Source: Polytrichum commune
Lineage: Eukaryota > Streptophyta > Polytrichopsida > Polytrichales > Polytrichaceae
NCBI GenBank assembly: GCA_950295325.1
Contig: OX485808.1
Span: 8,374,501 to 8,438,500, forward strand
Length of the DNA: 64,000 bases
Reading direction: 5' to 3'
The notes beneath the pieces were generated by a model. The model had not been told where the DNA came from and ran no database searches. It was given only the letters and a program-made list of their open reading frames with translations. The first letter of the stretch is position 1. Every line of letters starts with the position of its first letter. The translations under genes and the position numbers were made by a program. Shown piece after piece: positions 51,600-64,000 of this stretch.

Positions 51600-54405
51600 C
51601 TGTGGTTTTTGACCTTATGAGTCATGATTCTAGTATTATCTAATAACATTTCTACCCCATCCCTAATCCCTTTGGCTACTTGCCTAAAATGAAAAATTTG
51701 GCTCAGTAAATACCCCAAACTATGATGCCTCAACCAATCATATTGTTGGTCTATTCTCCCAGGAACCGGTTGAATTCCGACCTCGACAATTTTACATTGG
51801 TACCTCATCTAAATCATTGCAAACTCGTTCAAAATTCTCCAAAAGAATTCGGCTAGCTCATAATTAAACCTCAGTACACCCCATACATTGTGGTCATAAC
51901 ATTACTCTACATCCACTAAAGCAAGAGACTCAACTTTTAAGCATCCGAATGTTATATTCCAAGGGCCCACTGAACAAACAATAGGTGTTGAGTAATACTA
52001 TGTTGTGTCTTTTGTTTCTAGATTGCATCTTTGATGTTTGTTTATTGGCCTTCTATTTCAAAAATTAAAGAAAACATTAAATAAAATTTAATAAAATTTA
52101 CACAACACCTATCAAGAAAATAGCTATTGAAATCCAAGCCCCAATCATCAGAGGTACCTACGTATATAAGGTATGCTTCTTAATTGTAGGCATTTTCAAC
52201 TCCACAAACTTTTGGTTGTTAGACTGGATCGTGAAGTGTTTCCTCCAACTAGCAAATATCGCAAATCACAAGAGATTGTTATTCAAGTTTCAAAATCGGA
52301 CTTGAGATGCAAAATGAGACTACAAAAAATATAGATTGATTTCATCTTCAAGCAATCACATGGACCCTTCTAATTATGTTAGCTATTGAACTTAAAATAA
52401 TGTCTATACTTTGAACATGTGGTCCATTCTTATTTGTGCATAAGTCTTTTTAGTGAGTTTTAAAAACTATGAACCTTGTCATAATACGCTCAAATTTAGG
52501 TGTCTGATTAAGAAGAGTGACAAAGTAAGGCCCACATACCCTATTGAACAATCTTAAGCAAATTGGACCCACTTCTATAAAGTTTTCCTAAGGGAAGAAA
52601 AGTTCATGAATATGTTATCCCTTGTCTTCACATGCATGGTTAGGTCTTACCTTATAAATTGCACTACAATTGGGTATAGATATTGTATGACCCTCTCTTG
52701 AAATCTATTTTGACATGAAGACTTGGTAATTTATGGGGCAAGCTCAAGAGGGCAAGCCATGTGTCAAAGTCACTCAAGCAAACATTTCATAATAGGAATA
52801 GGAAGACCATTTTTTGACATATTCTAGTGGGATCTAGCTCGAGATGGACGTTTTGGTACAAAATCCTTACTTCTACCTTGGAACTACATATTCTTGCAAG
52901 GTTTGGAAATTATGCCACAAATGGCACATGACACTATATAGAGAGAGACGATGTCATCTTTAGGGTTGGTGTGAATGAGGGACGCTTCACCTTGAGAATA
53001 GCCATGAGCTCATATTTAAACGGAGGTAGGTTTAATGAACATGGCTATAAGACAAGTGCATATTGGTATTCGTGTTGGAGGTGGTCCCTATTGGTATCCG
53101 GGATAAAGTTGGGGGGAGGGGGATTAAAGTTGTTTTAAGGGGGTAGTGTGAGGAGTTGATGGTTTTCTAGATTTTTTATTTATAATTAAATAAGTCAAGG
53201 GTGGTGTATAGAAAGAAGATTGTTTATTATATTTCTTGAATATATGAATTTCTTTATTTCGATAAATTTTACGAGGGGCCAATAATTGTGATTCCACTAA
53301 TAGAATATATGACCTTGTGTTTTTCTTTAAATCTAATTTTGACCTAATTTTTGTTGTGACATTTACCAATGGAAACATGTTGCATATTAGTGAGACTTAT
53401 CCTTAACCTTTAATTTCGGGTGACAACTCCAAATGGGAGTTATTTAAGCACATTGTCTCTGTCTTAAAGGAGAGTTCATGAGTACATATCCCAGACTTGG
53501 CTCCTTTCCTATGATGGGAACATGTATTGTTCTCTATAACAAAGCATAATGTCTTCGGAGTGTCTTCCGCATACAAATTCTATAAAAATTACTTAAATGC
53601 TTTGATCCTAGATACCATAAACCAGCGGCATCCAAAGAGCATCCATTGAAATGAAACTTCTATTTGCTCTCTCATACTCAACTTTGGAGAAATAAAGAAC
53701 CATGTGTTTCATATAATGCTTAGAGTTTTGCTGAGACTCATCTTAGTATAATGTGGATAGACTCTATGATCTCGCTCACATCGTTTTCTAATACAATGAT
53801 ATACCTCTCCCAGTGTTCATGGTATTTCGTGTAAGAAGAACTCGAGAGAAAAGGTTCAAAGTGGCACCCAAATTCTTGTTTGGGTCGGGCTTCTTGAAGG
53901 ACTTTACAAAAATATTTAACAACACATCTTGAACAATGCTTGGAAAAAGCTCGACAAGCTCAGTCACTCATGAGGACCACATTTAATAAACAATGCACAC
54001 AAATATAATATCACGTTGACATAGGTACCAGTACGCTTGCACCCACCTATGTCCAATACACTCCAAGACTACTTATCATCACATCCCAAACCATATAAAC
54101 CACCAAGGACATGTCCAATGTCACCAAGACAATTCAAACCCTGAACCTTCTATGTCAACAAACGAGGTCGATGGACTATCTACAAATCGGGCCTTTGGAT
54201 TGTCGATGGACTTACAGAACTACATGTCTTGTCTAATTCCTCTAAGGAAAGAAGATGACCCAGAGAAGAAAAGGAGAATAAAACAGGACATTTCCAAGTG
54301 ATGCAGGTTTCCTCCATGAGGAATGTCACCCCGAGTGTCAAGCTTCCCTACTATCCCCATGGCCCAAGCACCTTGGTACATGAACAAACTCACTGGACAT
54401 CTACA
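51600..54405. other. Intergenic, nothing recognised
   Basis: AT-rich sequence with only short frames. The right end should contain the 3' untranslated region of the second receptor kinase. Confidence 0.5.
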
Positions 54406-57400
54406 CTATCTCGGTCTTAACGTGGTAAGCTCATAAGCCGAATTCACATGACTGTAGGGAAAGGATGCCCTTGAATTACTTGACTCGGCCTGGATGAGAG
54501 GTGTCTCTGCGAAGCCTTGGAGGTTGCTGTCTTCTTCTATAACATTGATGGTGACATCAGGATCTGACTGGAGTGTCCTTAAAAATGGTGTATATCGTGG
54601 ACCTGAACCGTACGACTCTCTGATGACAACCTCCATCTCCACCTCTCCCTTCAACAAGGAGACCACTCTTGCCATGGATGGACGTTTTTGTCCAGTGCCT
54701 TGAAGGCACAAAAGCGCAATATTGATCACACGTTCCACTTCTGCCTCATAGCCTTGGATGTTCAATGTGTTGTCCACAATATCAAGTAACCTTCCTGCCT
54801 CATGACATCTCCAAGCCTATATATGATGAACGCAGTATGTTAGGTTCCATTATTTGAATCTCAAATTAGCATGTGTTAGTTAATCACAACCTCATGCTAG
54901 TTTAATTGCATGCTAGCTCACTGATAGGTTTAATTGGAAGGGATTTTTGTTCTTATTGTGAATTAACTTGAAAATCAGTTTCCAAATTTATCCTTCCTGA
55001 GCCAAACAACATAAGTCATGCCTTACACTTATGTTGTCTAACAATATTACATGATGCATGTCTACACCATTTATCATATTTCTACCCAATCTCAAATCGA
55101 ATGTATACTTACATGCTCGATGAGGTAGACATCTTCAACGGGTAATTTGGGTTCGATGTTTTTTCTTCCACTCACAATTTCAAGCATCACCACTCCATAG
55201 CTATATACATCAACTTTCTCTGTAAGTTGGCCTCGGGAAGCATATTCGGGAGCCAGATAACCTCTGATGAACAGAAAATGGAAGTTAGGGTGTTTTAGCC
55301 AATATCAACTTCATTCATTGTTATGAAAACGTCGCGTCAATTATGCCATTGAAATAATGATCATTTGAACCTTCTTCCAACCCACATTTGGATGCATGAC
55401 ATGCACAAATTGATTGAAAAATGGATCACAATATGCTCTTCATCAAATTTATCAATTGAAATAAGTCTATTCAATTATCATTGTGTTTATTTTTGAATGA
55501 CATGTGAACAAGTAAAATAGAATGAGAGTGCAAAGTTTCTCATTTAGCTATTTAATATTGGAACCTCAAATTGAAAATGCACGTGCCATGCATAAATTAT
55601 GGATGTCAAGATTCGATACTCACGTGGTCCCAGCAATGTGTAAGGTAGTGATGTGACTTTCTTCATCAGGAAATAGCCGGGCCAAACCAAAGTCAGCAAT
55701 CTTTGCACTCAAATTCTTGTCAAGTAAAATATTTGGAGCTTTGATGTCTCTGTGTATTATCCGTGGTTGAGCATTTTCATGGAGATAATGAAGACCTTGA
55801 GCAACTCCAAGGCATATATTGTATCGTACACCCCAATTCAAGTCATGATCGCCCTTACCCTCTGTCCAACTCAACACATAGGTAAGCACATAAGTATACA
55901 TATGCATGACTCTCCAAGATGTACATGTACATCAAGTAACACTTTTGGAAACTCATATAATATACTATTTTGCCACACAAAAAAACTGGACAAATTTTTT
56001 CAAAATGTGGTACAATGAGGTTGACTTAACCCACCAAAGAGAACCTCTGCAAGGTTGTTATTCTCAACGAACTCGTACACTAGAAGCCGTTTATCATCTC
56101 GAAGGCAACAACCCTTCAATTTCACCAAGTTTCTGTGGCGGACACCTGTGATGAGCACAACTTCATTGAGAAACTCATCCATCCCTTGTTGTGACCTGCC
56201 CAATAGGTGTTTCACAGCCAATTCGCTTCCATCCGGTTGCACCCCCTATCATAAAATCAAGGCCGATACACTTTAAAATGACATGTCACTGTGCTGTCAT
56301 AATAATTCAAATTGAGATGGCGATCATGCATTTTGATGTAGCTACACATAGAGTTCCAAAACCAAATCTTGGTTTGTACCTTGTAAACAACTCCAAAGGC
56401 TCCCGCTCCCACCTTCATTTCTGGATGGAAGTCCCTGGTTGCTGCCCTCAATTCGCTATAGGAATAAAGCGTGGGTTGTACATCTGACTTTGCAAACTCT
56501 ATATTCAAGACACCGCGAAAACACCAAGATATGAAAGAGATTTTGAGTTAGTTATCAAACAATTCTTGTGAATGTTGGTACTTTCACATTTAAGGCTCCA
56601 ACTTCTAATGGGTTGCCAACAATATTAGAAGGGTGCAATCCTATTGGGATTGGTTCACACCAAGACCATGCAAAGTGATCATTCTATGATCTAAGTGCCT
56701 CACTTTGTTGGATGTGGCCATGGAAAATGGGAGGGTGATGCAAAAATTTACATACTACTACTTTGCATGATCTCAAGGGTCACATCCACTTATTTTCGAC
56801 TCAATGTGATCACATGATCAATCAAATAAAATAAATATAGGATTGGAGAATTCACATGACGTTCTCTTTGGAATTTCACTAGACACACATTGTAGAGCTA
56901 AAAAAAGGTGGTCAAGAAAGAACGATTCCCTAGAAACCTAATAAACATTGTGGACAACTTTGACCACATAGGATTCCAAATAGACTTGTCATCCATAGAA
57001 ATTGACATAGGCCTTGATCTAAGTGTAAATCTATACACTTTAAGAATTCAAATAGTCACTTGCTTTGGTCTTGGTACTTTAAACCACCTTGGAGTTGTCT
57101 AGGTAGGAGCTCTAAAGTTTTTTGTTATGACACCCAAAGAGGACCACATTCTTGTGACATCTAGCTTATACATCATTGGCCTCGAAGTTACATGGGTTTG
57201 TGAGAATTTCGATAAATATTAGGTCCTTAATCTTGTTGTGTCATGTATCTATACATATGACACCTAAAGATGAATTCATGGGATACATGTAGATCACGTG
57301 GACCATGTGGAGTTCTAATTGAATGGACGTAATCTATACATGATTCGTCATGACTTCTATAAAGGAAAATGAATCCTGAGATCCCTAGACCATCTACTAC

Positions 57401-60400
57401 TGGCAATAATGTATGTGAAGTGCTTAAGGTTTAAAAGATATAGAATTTCACCTTTTTGAATCTGAGTTCGTAGTCTCTTTTTGTCTTGCCTATTTTTCCA
57501 ACAAAAGAGGAGGGCGATTACCGTGATGAACAGACACGCCAAGGAGAGGGTGACTGAACTTGTTATCACAACCTTGCGATATTGATCATTGAGTAAAATT
57601 GCTGTGGATGAAGACATACGTCTCAGTACTTGATGCCATAGAGAAACTTTAGATATGATGTTAGATTGCAAGCATGAGCCTATATTAAGTACATTCATAT
57701 TCAAACATTCCAGTTAACTAGAATTTTCAACTTTTAAGAGGTATTCTTTAAGAAATTTAGTGGTCCAACTCCACACATCCTTGAGAACTTTCAGTAGAGA
57801 CAAGGACATGAACTAAACAACCTCTTAGACCGGCCAGAATGTCAGGAGGTAAAGTTGCTGTACTTATTTCATCCACTGATGAAGCCAATTTTATTGAGGT
57901 TTGGGTTGTGTATTATTGCCTGCTAATGGGGTGGTCGTGTTGCGGCAAAAGTAGTGCTTCGCAGGTGTATCATTTTCTCTTTCCACTTCAGTACAGAATG
58001 GATTGTCTTCAAGCCTAATATGCAGAAATAACAAAACCATTGACTGTTAAACTTCACATTAACACAAGATAATGCAAGCAGAGCTACATTGAATGGGGAT
58101 TGGATGTCAGTTTCCTTAATAATATCAACCTCGCCGCAGATACATGAAACAAAGGGGGAAATGGGCGTCTTCCATACTACTAGAGATCTTGAATTCAAAA
58201 CTAAAATTGACGTTTTCTCAAACCTGTGATGCAAATCCTTGCTTTAGAACATGACAAACACAGTGTGCACCTGTTTACCGTGCACGGATAGGTTGCTTTG
58301 ATACTGAAGACTCACATATAGTGGACAGTGGCCACTCCACTGGTAGACAACAGCATAGAACGGTCATAAAGGACATATGTGATGTTGTTTGCAGTTAGGT
58401 TTACAGACTTCAACACCGGCAATGGGTCTGTTGCAGTTAGAGGAACTGCTCGTAGGTCAAGTGTCTCATTAAACGTGTTGCACTCCAGATTTCTGCATAA
58501 TTTTCTCAAGTGGTTAGGCTAAGTGAGTGAATATTTGAGATCTCTGTGATCACATATCTAAAACAGAACTACATCACAAACCTCATGACAGGACATCAAG
58601 TGACTAATGTCTTTGAAGATTAACCTTCAATGGCAGTGGAGTATTTTTCCATAACTAGCACTCCATAATAGAAACACATCTGTAATCAAGAACGAAACTT
58701 TTTGCACTCATAGATCGTGACTTTACTGAAATAGAATGGATTCAAATATTTGTGTAGAGATTGAAGTTGCTTACAGATATTCTAGCTGTTGAAGTTGTTT
58801 TGTATTAACTAGATATGCGGGAACAGTACCAAAAAGAGAGTTGTTGGCCATCCCTCTGCACAGGTCAACGCATACTCACAATGTCAAATGCCATGTTTAA
58901 AACATCCCGTCCAATTAATAAGTCAACCGACATTTAAATGCATAGCCTTTGACTAGCAGTTGATCTAAGTAATGACGATGACACAGCAATTACAGAGATC
59001 ATGATGTTCACATGGCTGTGTGTGCTTACAGAATTCTCAATTGCTGGAAGTTTATCAGCCAGGATGGAATTGTTGATGGATCAAAAGAGTTATTACTTAA
59101 AGCCCTGCACATGAATGAAATGGGGTTACTTTGGTTATGGACCGATTTGTTTCCACACATGCCAAAACCTCAAAGCAACAAAGAGTAGGTCGTAAGTGAT
59201 TTGCGCTCAAAAATTTAGGTGAATAAGTCTGGAGTGACGGTCAATACTATACTTGTAAAAGTACCAAATCGTGCACTTTTTGTTACGAATCATTACAGGA
59301 CTGGTACAATGTCCGGGGAGAACTGGTATTTAGTGTAATGGCGGCCGGTTGGTTTTGTGAAAAGTCCGGTTGAATTGGGAAAGTGGAGGATGTGAAACCG
59401 GTGCTTTTAAAAAAAAAAACCGGATTTCAACCGGCAACCATTTTGAGGAGGAGGATTTTTACCCGGATGAATTGTGAAATAGGCGGATTTCATCCTGTTT
59501 GATTCATCTAGGGCGGATATCATCGGGTTTTAGGGTTTAGGTTATGTGTTCGTTGTAGGCTTGTAGTGATTTGGTGAATGGCGGACATGCGAAGCTGTTG
59601 CTTCATTATTGCATTTCATTGTTGATGGCTAGCGTTTAGAATGTATTATGAGTATGTTTATGGAAGATCTTCATAGTGATCTTGATAACATACTAATGGA
59701 AGCCGCATAACTTTATGAAGGAACTCTACAAAGTTTAGATGGTTGTTTTCACATCCACAGAGATACCTTTCAAGGCGTTTTCCTCTTGAAGGTGAAGATG
59801 ATACTGCTCATTTTGACTCTAACAGCTGATGAATTTCATTTCTGTATATAGTATGGTATGTTAGGTTACTTTTTTTACCATGATGTGGCCTCAAATCTAA
59901 TATGAGGTTTTAAGACCTAGGTATGATAGAAGAGTAAATTCATGGCCGTCAACCGGTTGATGGCTTATTTTACATTCAACTCCTGCTATGGATAAATTGT
60001 TGATCATTGTTGTTGTTTCTTGTATGTAATGAATCTGATCAATGTTGTTGGATGTTGATATCATTACATATTATTGTTGTATGTTGATATGTTCTTTGGA
60101 CGTTGTTGTTGAATGGAGTATGTTGTTTGAAAATATAATTTTGCTACATTGGAAAACCGACTTACTTATCAATGCCCAAGTTTTTGACCGGTTGTCATTA
60201 CAATGAAGAGGAAATTAGCCGGCACTTGAAAAAAAATATAGGATATTGGCCGGTCCAAATTAATGGCAACAAATTTGCAACGGGTCAAATCCTGAAAAAA
60301 CCGGTGGAAGTTGTGAAGGGGCGGATTTTAGCTGGTTGAGCTCAAAAATCTCCCAAACCCTGGACTGGTAACAACCAGGAAAATGACATCTAAAGATTTT

Positions 60401-63292
60401 TGTTTATATGTGTAGACGCAACTTGACTTTGCGTCTTAGAGTCATTATTGCATTATTGCCAAATTTATCATGCCCTCAAATTTCTGGCTAGACTGAAGGA
60501 GAGGGGACAGCACCCCCTCATGTGAACATTTCAAGTACGTGCTGCAGGAAGGATGGGTGGCCCCTCTCTATTAGAAGGAAAGTCAACCAAAACACTGAAA
60601 CAACACTCCGGGGATAGTTAGGAATTACTCACAAATGTACCATGCTGTTCGACAGCTCGCTGAAATCTGGAAAAGCTCCACTTAAATTATTTGATGAGAT
60701 ATCCAAGCCAGTCATATTAGTAGTTACATTGAGAAATGCATCAAGAACCACGGAGCCACTCAGCTGGTTATGGCTCATATTCCTGCAGACGTCATGTGGT
60801 GCCCCATAAATATATAGTACAACGTGTTAATCTTGATAGAATTGATTGAAAGTGTCAAACAATATTGCAGATGAAACTAAGCAGCTCTTAGCCCTATTCC
60901 TGTAATAGATTATTGGGAGATGATTTGATGTATATATGAAATATGATAAATTTCAAAAATTTGAGATTTCTAAGGAATAAGTTAGTCTCTGAAGACTCAC
61001 ACGAGTGCCAAGGCTGACAAGTTCCGGAGATCGGGCAGAGGGCCAGTCAGAGAGTTTTCCATCAGTTGTCTGTTGTACACACAAAAGAAGAATAAGTCAA
61101 GCTACATTCACTGTATTTTGATGAATCGGGTAATTCCAAACGATCACATGCAGGTAGCAGAGTCATGAGCAACAAATTCATCTGGGGTGGAGGAGCCTTC
61201 TCAATGACTAAAATAATATAATATTTCATTTGATTGCACAACATGGACGTGCTATTTATCAGGTGAAGTAAACCCTTACAGGGAGATCAAAGATTGCAAG
61301 TAATTGAAGCTAAGACTATCAGTTGCAGTTGCTCCTGGTATACTTCCGTTGAGCTTATTTTGAGACAGATTCAGAACAGACAAATAGGTTGCGTTTCCCA
61401 GGTTACTTGGAATGTTTCCGGTAAGCTGGTTGTCGCTTAAATCTCTGAAAAAAGGTGGCAAGTATACAACATCTATCAGTGCTCAAAATTGTCAAACAAG
61501 CCTGTTGTAAAGTAAAACAGGACGTTATGCTTCAACAATTCATTTGTTTAACAGCACGATGGTAATGATTATTAAAGTTATTATAGAATTAAAGAGACCA
61601 GTACAGTTAAATAAGATAAGTTTGAAACTACCTACTACTGTAACGTATTGTTGACGTATTGTTAATGAGATACCAGTCAGAATGCACACCAATCGTGATG
61701 TACACGCAAATGTATATACATCCAAAGTTTTCAATACACCACAATAAAGGAACAGGTAAGACTGACATTTACATCTCTTCGACACACAGTAATACTGTAT
61801 CTGCCACCACAATTAAGAAACCATAATGATGTGGCAACATAAGAGAATAATATCAAGGATCACACAGATGGTCAAGGATTCTCAGTCTTCATATAAGATA
61901 ACGCTGTAACTAGTACGGATCGCATCATTCCCCAGAACTTGGGAAAAAGAATTTGGTTTGTTTTGAGGGAAATGAAACCTTTTATTTCATTGCCAAAAAA
62001 ACAGACAAGGCCGCCGACAACCTCAGAAGATTCAATGAATTTAGGGGAAAAACTTACAATTCCATAATAAATTCTAATTCTCCCAGTTCGTATGGTATGC
62101 TCCCATTGTGGTTATTGCCGTGAAGATCTCTGACATGTACACAAGAACATGAGTCTTGTGTATCTTCAAATGTTGACACCAAAGTGTCTATAAAATTGTC
62201 AGACGTTCATGACCGAGAAGGATGCTCACCATATTTGTATTCTGTTCAGACATAAGACTTTAGAAGTACTAGAATCGAACTTGAAACTTCCAAAAACGAA
62301 GTTCGTGGAGATTCAAGTTCGATTCTAGTACTTCTAAAGTCTTATGTCTGAACAGAATACAAATATGGTGAAGTTGGAAACATTTCAATCAGGGTACTCA
62401 CAGTGCCTCAAGATAAGCGAGTTGTCCAAGTTCCTTTGGAATAGGCCCTGCCAGTTTAGGATTTCCTGTAATGTATCTGCGTTCCTCACAAAAAGCTGAA
62501 GTCAGTGATCAACTGAGAGATCTGTCGGACAAGCTTCGCTCAACGTCATTGTGCTGGTGCATATAACACGACTAACTTCCTTTACCAGATCTTTTCTTGG
62601 AGGAGGCATGCTTTGGATGTAAGTAATTAAGGTTTCCGTGCATCGAATCAGATGGGAACCAGATCAGGAGGTAAATTAGAAATACACGAATATCAAATAG
62701 AGGAATTGAACTCACAAGAAATTTAACGATGTTAGATTTCCAAAAGCCGGAGGCAGCCCACCCGCCAAATCTGTGTTGCTAATAGTTCTGTAAATGCAAC
62801 AGGTGCAATACAGAGAAATTAAAAATCCTTCGTCTTACCACGTTGTTTGATATATCCTCAATTATAGAAGAAGTCGGGAAGGACTTGTTACAGGCGGCAG
62901 GTGCTGAATTAGGTACACTCCACTATTCTATCCTGCTTGACGTTTCCTACTGAAATTTATTGACGAATAATTGGACTTCCATATCTGAGAATTCAGGAAC
63001 ATGCAATTCTATTGTCACATTCAGCTGCCAGGGGAGTCATTCAAGGACAGAAGTGGCAATGCATTACAAATAGTGGAGGTTACTCACATGCCGATAACAA
63101 ATACTTGGACAAAAATGGTGGTATTGTCGGTTGAGTAGTTATAAGGCATTGAATAGTCAAAATAACATAAGACTCCTAGCCAAGCACTACTAATGCAGGG
63201 CTCAATCTTGTCCGAGGACCAGCCTGGCAGCAGGCTATTAAAAGTTGGATTGTTCTCCTTCCAGGAACCTATGATATTCGTCAGCGCTGCCA
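54406..63292 (-). CDS. LRR receptor-like kinase 2, 838 aa seen over 17 exons; first exon not resolved
   Basis: Paralogue of the kinase at 28-38 kb. Exons (minus): 63292-63088, 62787-62716, 62476-62402, 62129-62058, 61444-61280, 61069-61001, 60782-60633, 59104-59030, 58855-58775, 58492-58316, 58014-57920, 57601-57452, 56498-56380, 56245-56035, 55861-55624, 55263-55113, 54816-54406. They stay in frame. The first listed exon starts in phase 1 with the LRR N-terminal cap ([20 protein letters not shown]), so a signal-peptide exon must lie upstream. Leucine-rich repeats follow, then EDNPFC, a transmembrane helix ([18 protein letters not shown]) and a kinase with [32 protein letters not shown] and LAPEY. 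All catalytic residues are present. The exon ending at 57,920 seems to use a GC donor. Introns carry a hAT-like element and a perfect hairpin. Confidence 0.9.
59299..60370. mobile_element. Non-autonomous hAT-type transposon with 8-bp target duplication
   Basis: GACTGGTA occurs at 59,299-59,306 and 60,363-60,370 as an 8-bp direct duplication. The element (59,307-60,362, 1,056 bp) starts CAATGTCCGGGGAGA and ends TCTCCCAAACCCTG. The reverse complement of the end is CAGGGTTTGGGAGA, so the termini are short imperfect inverted repeats of the CA...TG type. Many CCGGTT/AACCGG motifs cluster near both ends, like hAT subterminal repeats. No transposase is encoded. It sits in the intron between the kinase 2 exons ending at 60,633 and starting at 59,104. 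Confidence 0.85.
62227..62370. repeat. Perfect inverted repeat, 59-bp arms, 26-bp loop
   Basis: The left arm (62,227-62,285) begins CACCATATTTGTATTCTG and ends CGAACTTGAA. The right arm (62,312-62,370) is its exact reverse complement over 59 positions by eye. The 26-bp spacer holds a smaller ACTTC/GAAGT pair. The hairpin fills over half of the 272-nt intron between kinase 2 exons 62476-62402 and 62129-62058 and would be transcribed with the gene. Confidence 0.95.
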
Positions 63293-64000
63293 CTGTGCAA
63301 TAAGACAACAAAGAGGACACGATAAAATGCTCATCAGATGAAGTAACATAGACTGCTGTTCGGACGGAGGTCCTTGTCTTCTTTGAGGTCTCTACTCCAA
63401 ACAAAGCGGAAGGGAACCATCAGATTCCAGAGAATTTAAGCACACTGGAGCTTATATAGCAACTAAAGATCATGAATAAGGAAGGCATTGACTTAGGACT
63501 TACAGTAAGGACCGTTCTCTTAATCCATTCGTAGACTTTCAATATTGACGTGGGATTTTGAGTTTAGATGCCTATACTACACATAGCGTGCAGGCTCTTT
63601 CGCGGTGAGTCCGGCACAGATCAGTTTCTTCAACTCGTAATATAGATCTGTTGGATACAAGAACTTAAGAGTACATGAATCATACTACACGTCACCTCTT
63701 AACAGGATTGGCTCTAAAACTCTAACATAATTAGCTGATGATTCCGGGAACGTTTCTTGTTATGTCAACATCGCCTGCGAGGTAGCAACACCGAGGTGCA
63801 TGCCAGCAACTACTTGCCAAAACATATACAAAATTCACAAATCATTACTATAATGTGTAAATATCTACAGATAATATTATTGATTATCAGTGGAAGAATT
63901 AAAATCATACAGGACGTTTAGGAACCAATTTGAAATGCAGGGAGTACAGACCATCTGTGTCCGAATTATAATAAGATATATTAATATAGTCCGATGCAGG
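63293..64000. other. Upstream side of receptor kinase 2
   Basis: The missing first exon, with signal peptide and phase-1 donor, should lie here or beyond the window end. A short minus-strand frame starting MPSLFMIFSCYISS near 63,485 is one candidate, but its donor is poor and its hydrophobic core weak. I do not call it. Confidence 0.35.

Noticed and set aside
57357-57451. Downstream extension of the transmembrane exon of kinase 2
   Set aside because: A GTGAAA donor at 57,451 joins in phase to the 119-nt exon, exactly as in kinase 1, so the extra codons are intron.
1-64000. CRISPR arrays, bacterial operons, organellar gene insertions, rRNA or complete tRNA genes
   Set aside because: None seen. 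The window is eukaryotic nuclear-type DNA, and no regular direct-repeat/spacer arrays or organelle gene text were found.

Overview
This window looks like nuclear DNA of a land plant. It has intron-rich genes with GT-AG splice sites, two leucine-rich-repeat receptor kinases, a plant-type bifunctional FMN hydrolase/riboflavin kinase, and AT-rich gene-poor stretches full of small DNA transposons. A vasohibin-type tubulin carboxypeptidase gene points to a lineage with flagellated sperm, such as a moss, another bryophyte, a lycophyte or a fern. That placement is an inference; I could not run a search.

Layout. Positions 1-1,105 hold a decayed PIF/Harbinger transposase (minus strand) and a terminal-inverted-repeat element. 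Positions 1,105-8,650 show no gene I can support, only microsatellites and one MITE. Positions 8,789-13,225 (plus) carry a complete 10-exon FMN phosphatase/riboflavin kinase gene of 402 aa. Positions 20,816-16,054 (minus) carry a complete 10-exon vasohibin homologue of 606 aa, convergent with the first gene. Upstream of it lie about five copies of a ~195-213 bp tandem repeat (21,780-22,860) and a GC-rich island (22,860-23,780) that may be its promoter. Positions 23,781-28,436 are intergenic with one MITE. Positions 38,123-28,437 (minus) carry a 17-exon LRR receptor kinase that reads intact over 881 aa. Positions 39,270-54,400 are a very AT-rich desert with MITEs, a minisatellite and direct repeats, plus one doubtful small open frame near 51 kb. 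Positions 63,292-54,406 (minus) carry a second, related LRR receptor kinase. Its signal-peptide exon is not resolved and may lie in the last 700 bases or outside the window.

The two kinases are paralogues with matching exon phases and are probably cell-surface signalling receptors. The FMN/riboflavin kinase gene is housekeeping flavin metabolism. The vasohibin gene is the most interesting item: its catalytic Cys-His-Ser triad is conserved with the same spacing as in animal vasohibins. Large introns of both kinases carry non-autonomous DNA transposons. One intron of the second kinase also holds a perfect 59-bp inverted repeat that would fold into a long hairpin.

All exon models were made by hand from splice signals, reading-frame continuity and family resemblance. 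They need transcript data to be confirmed.
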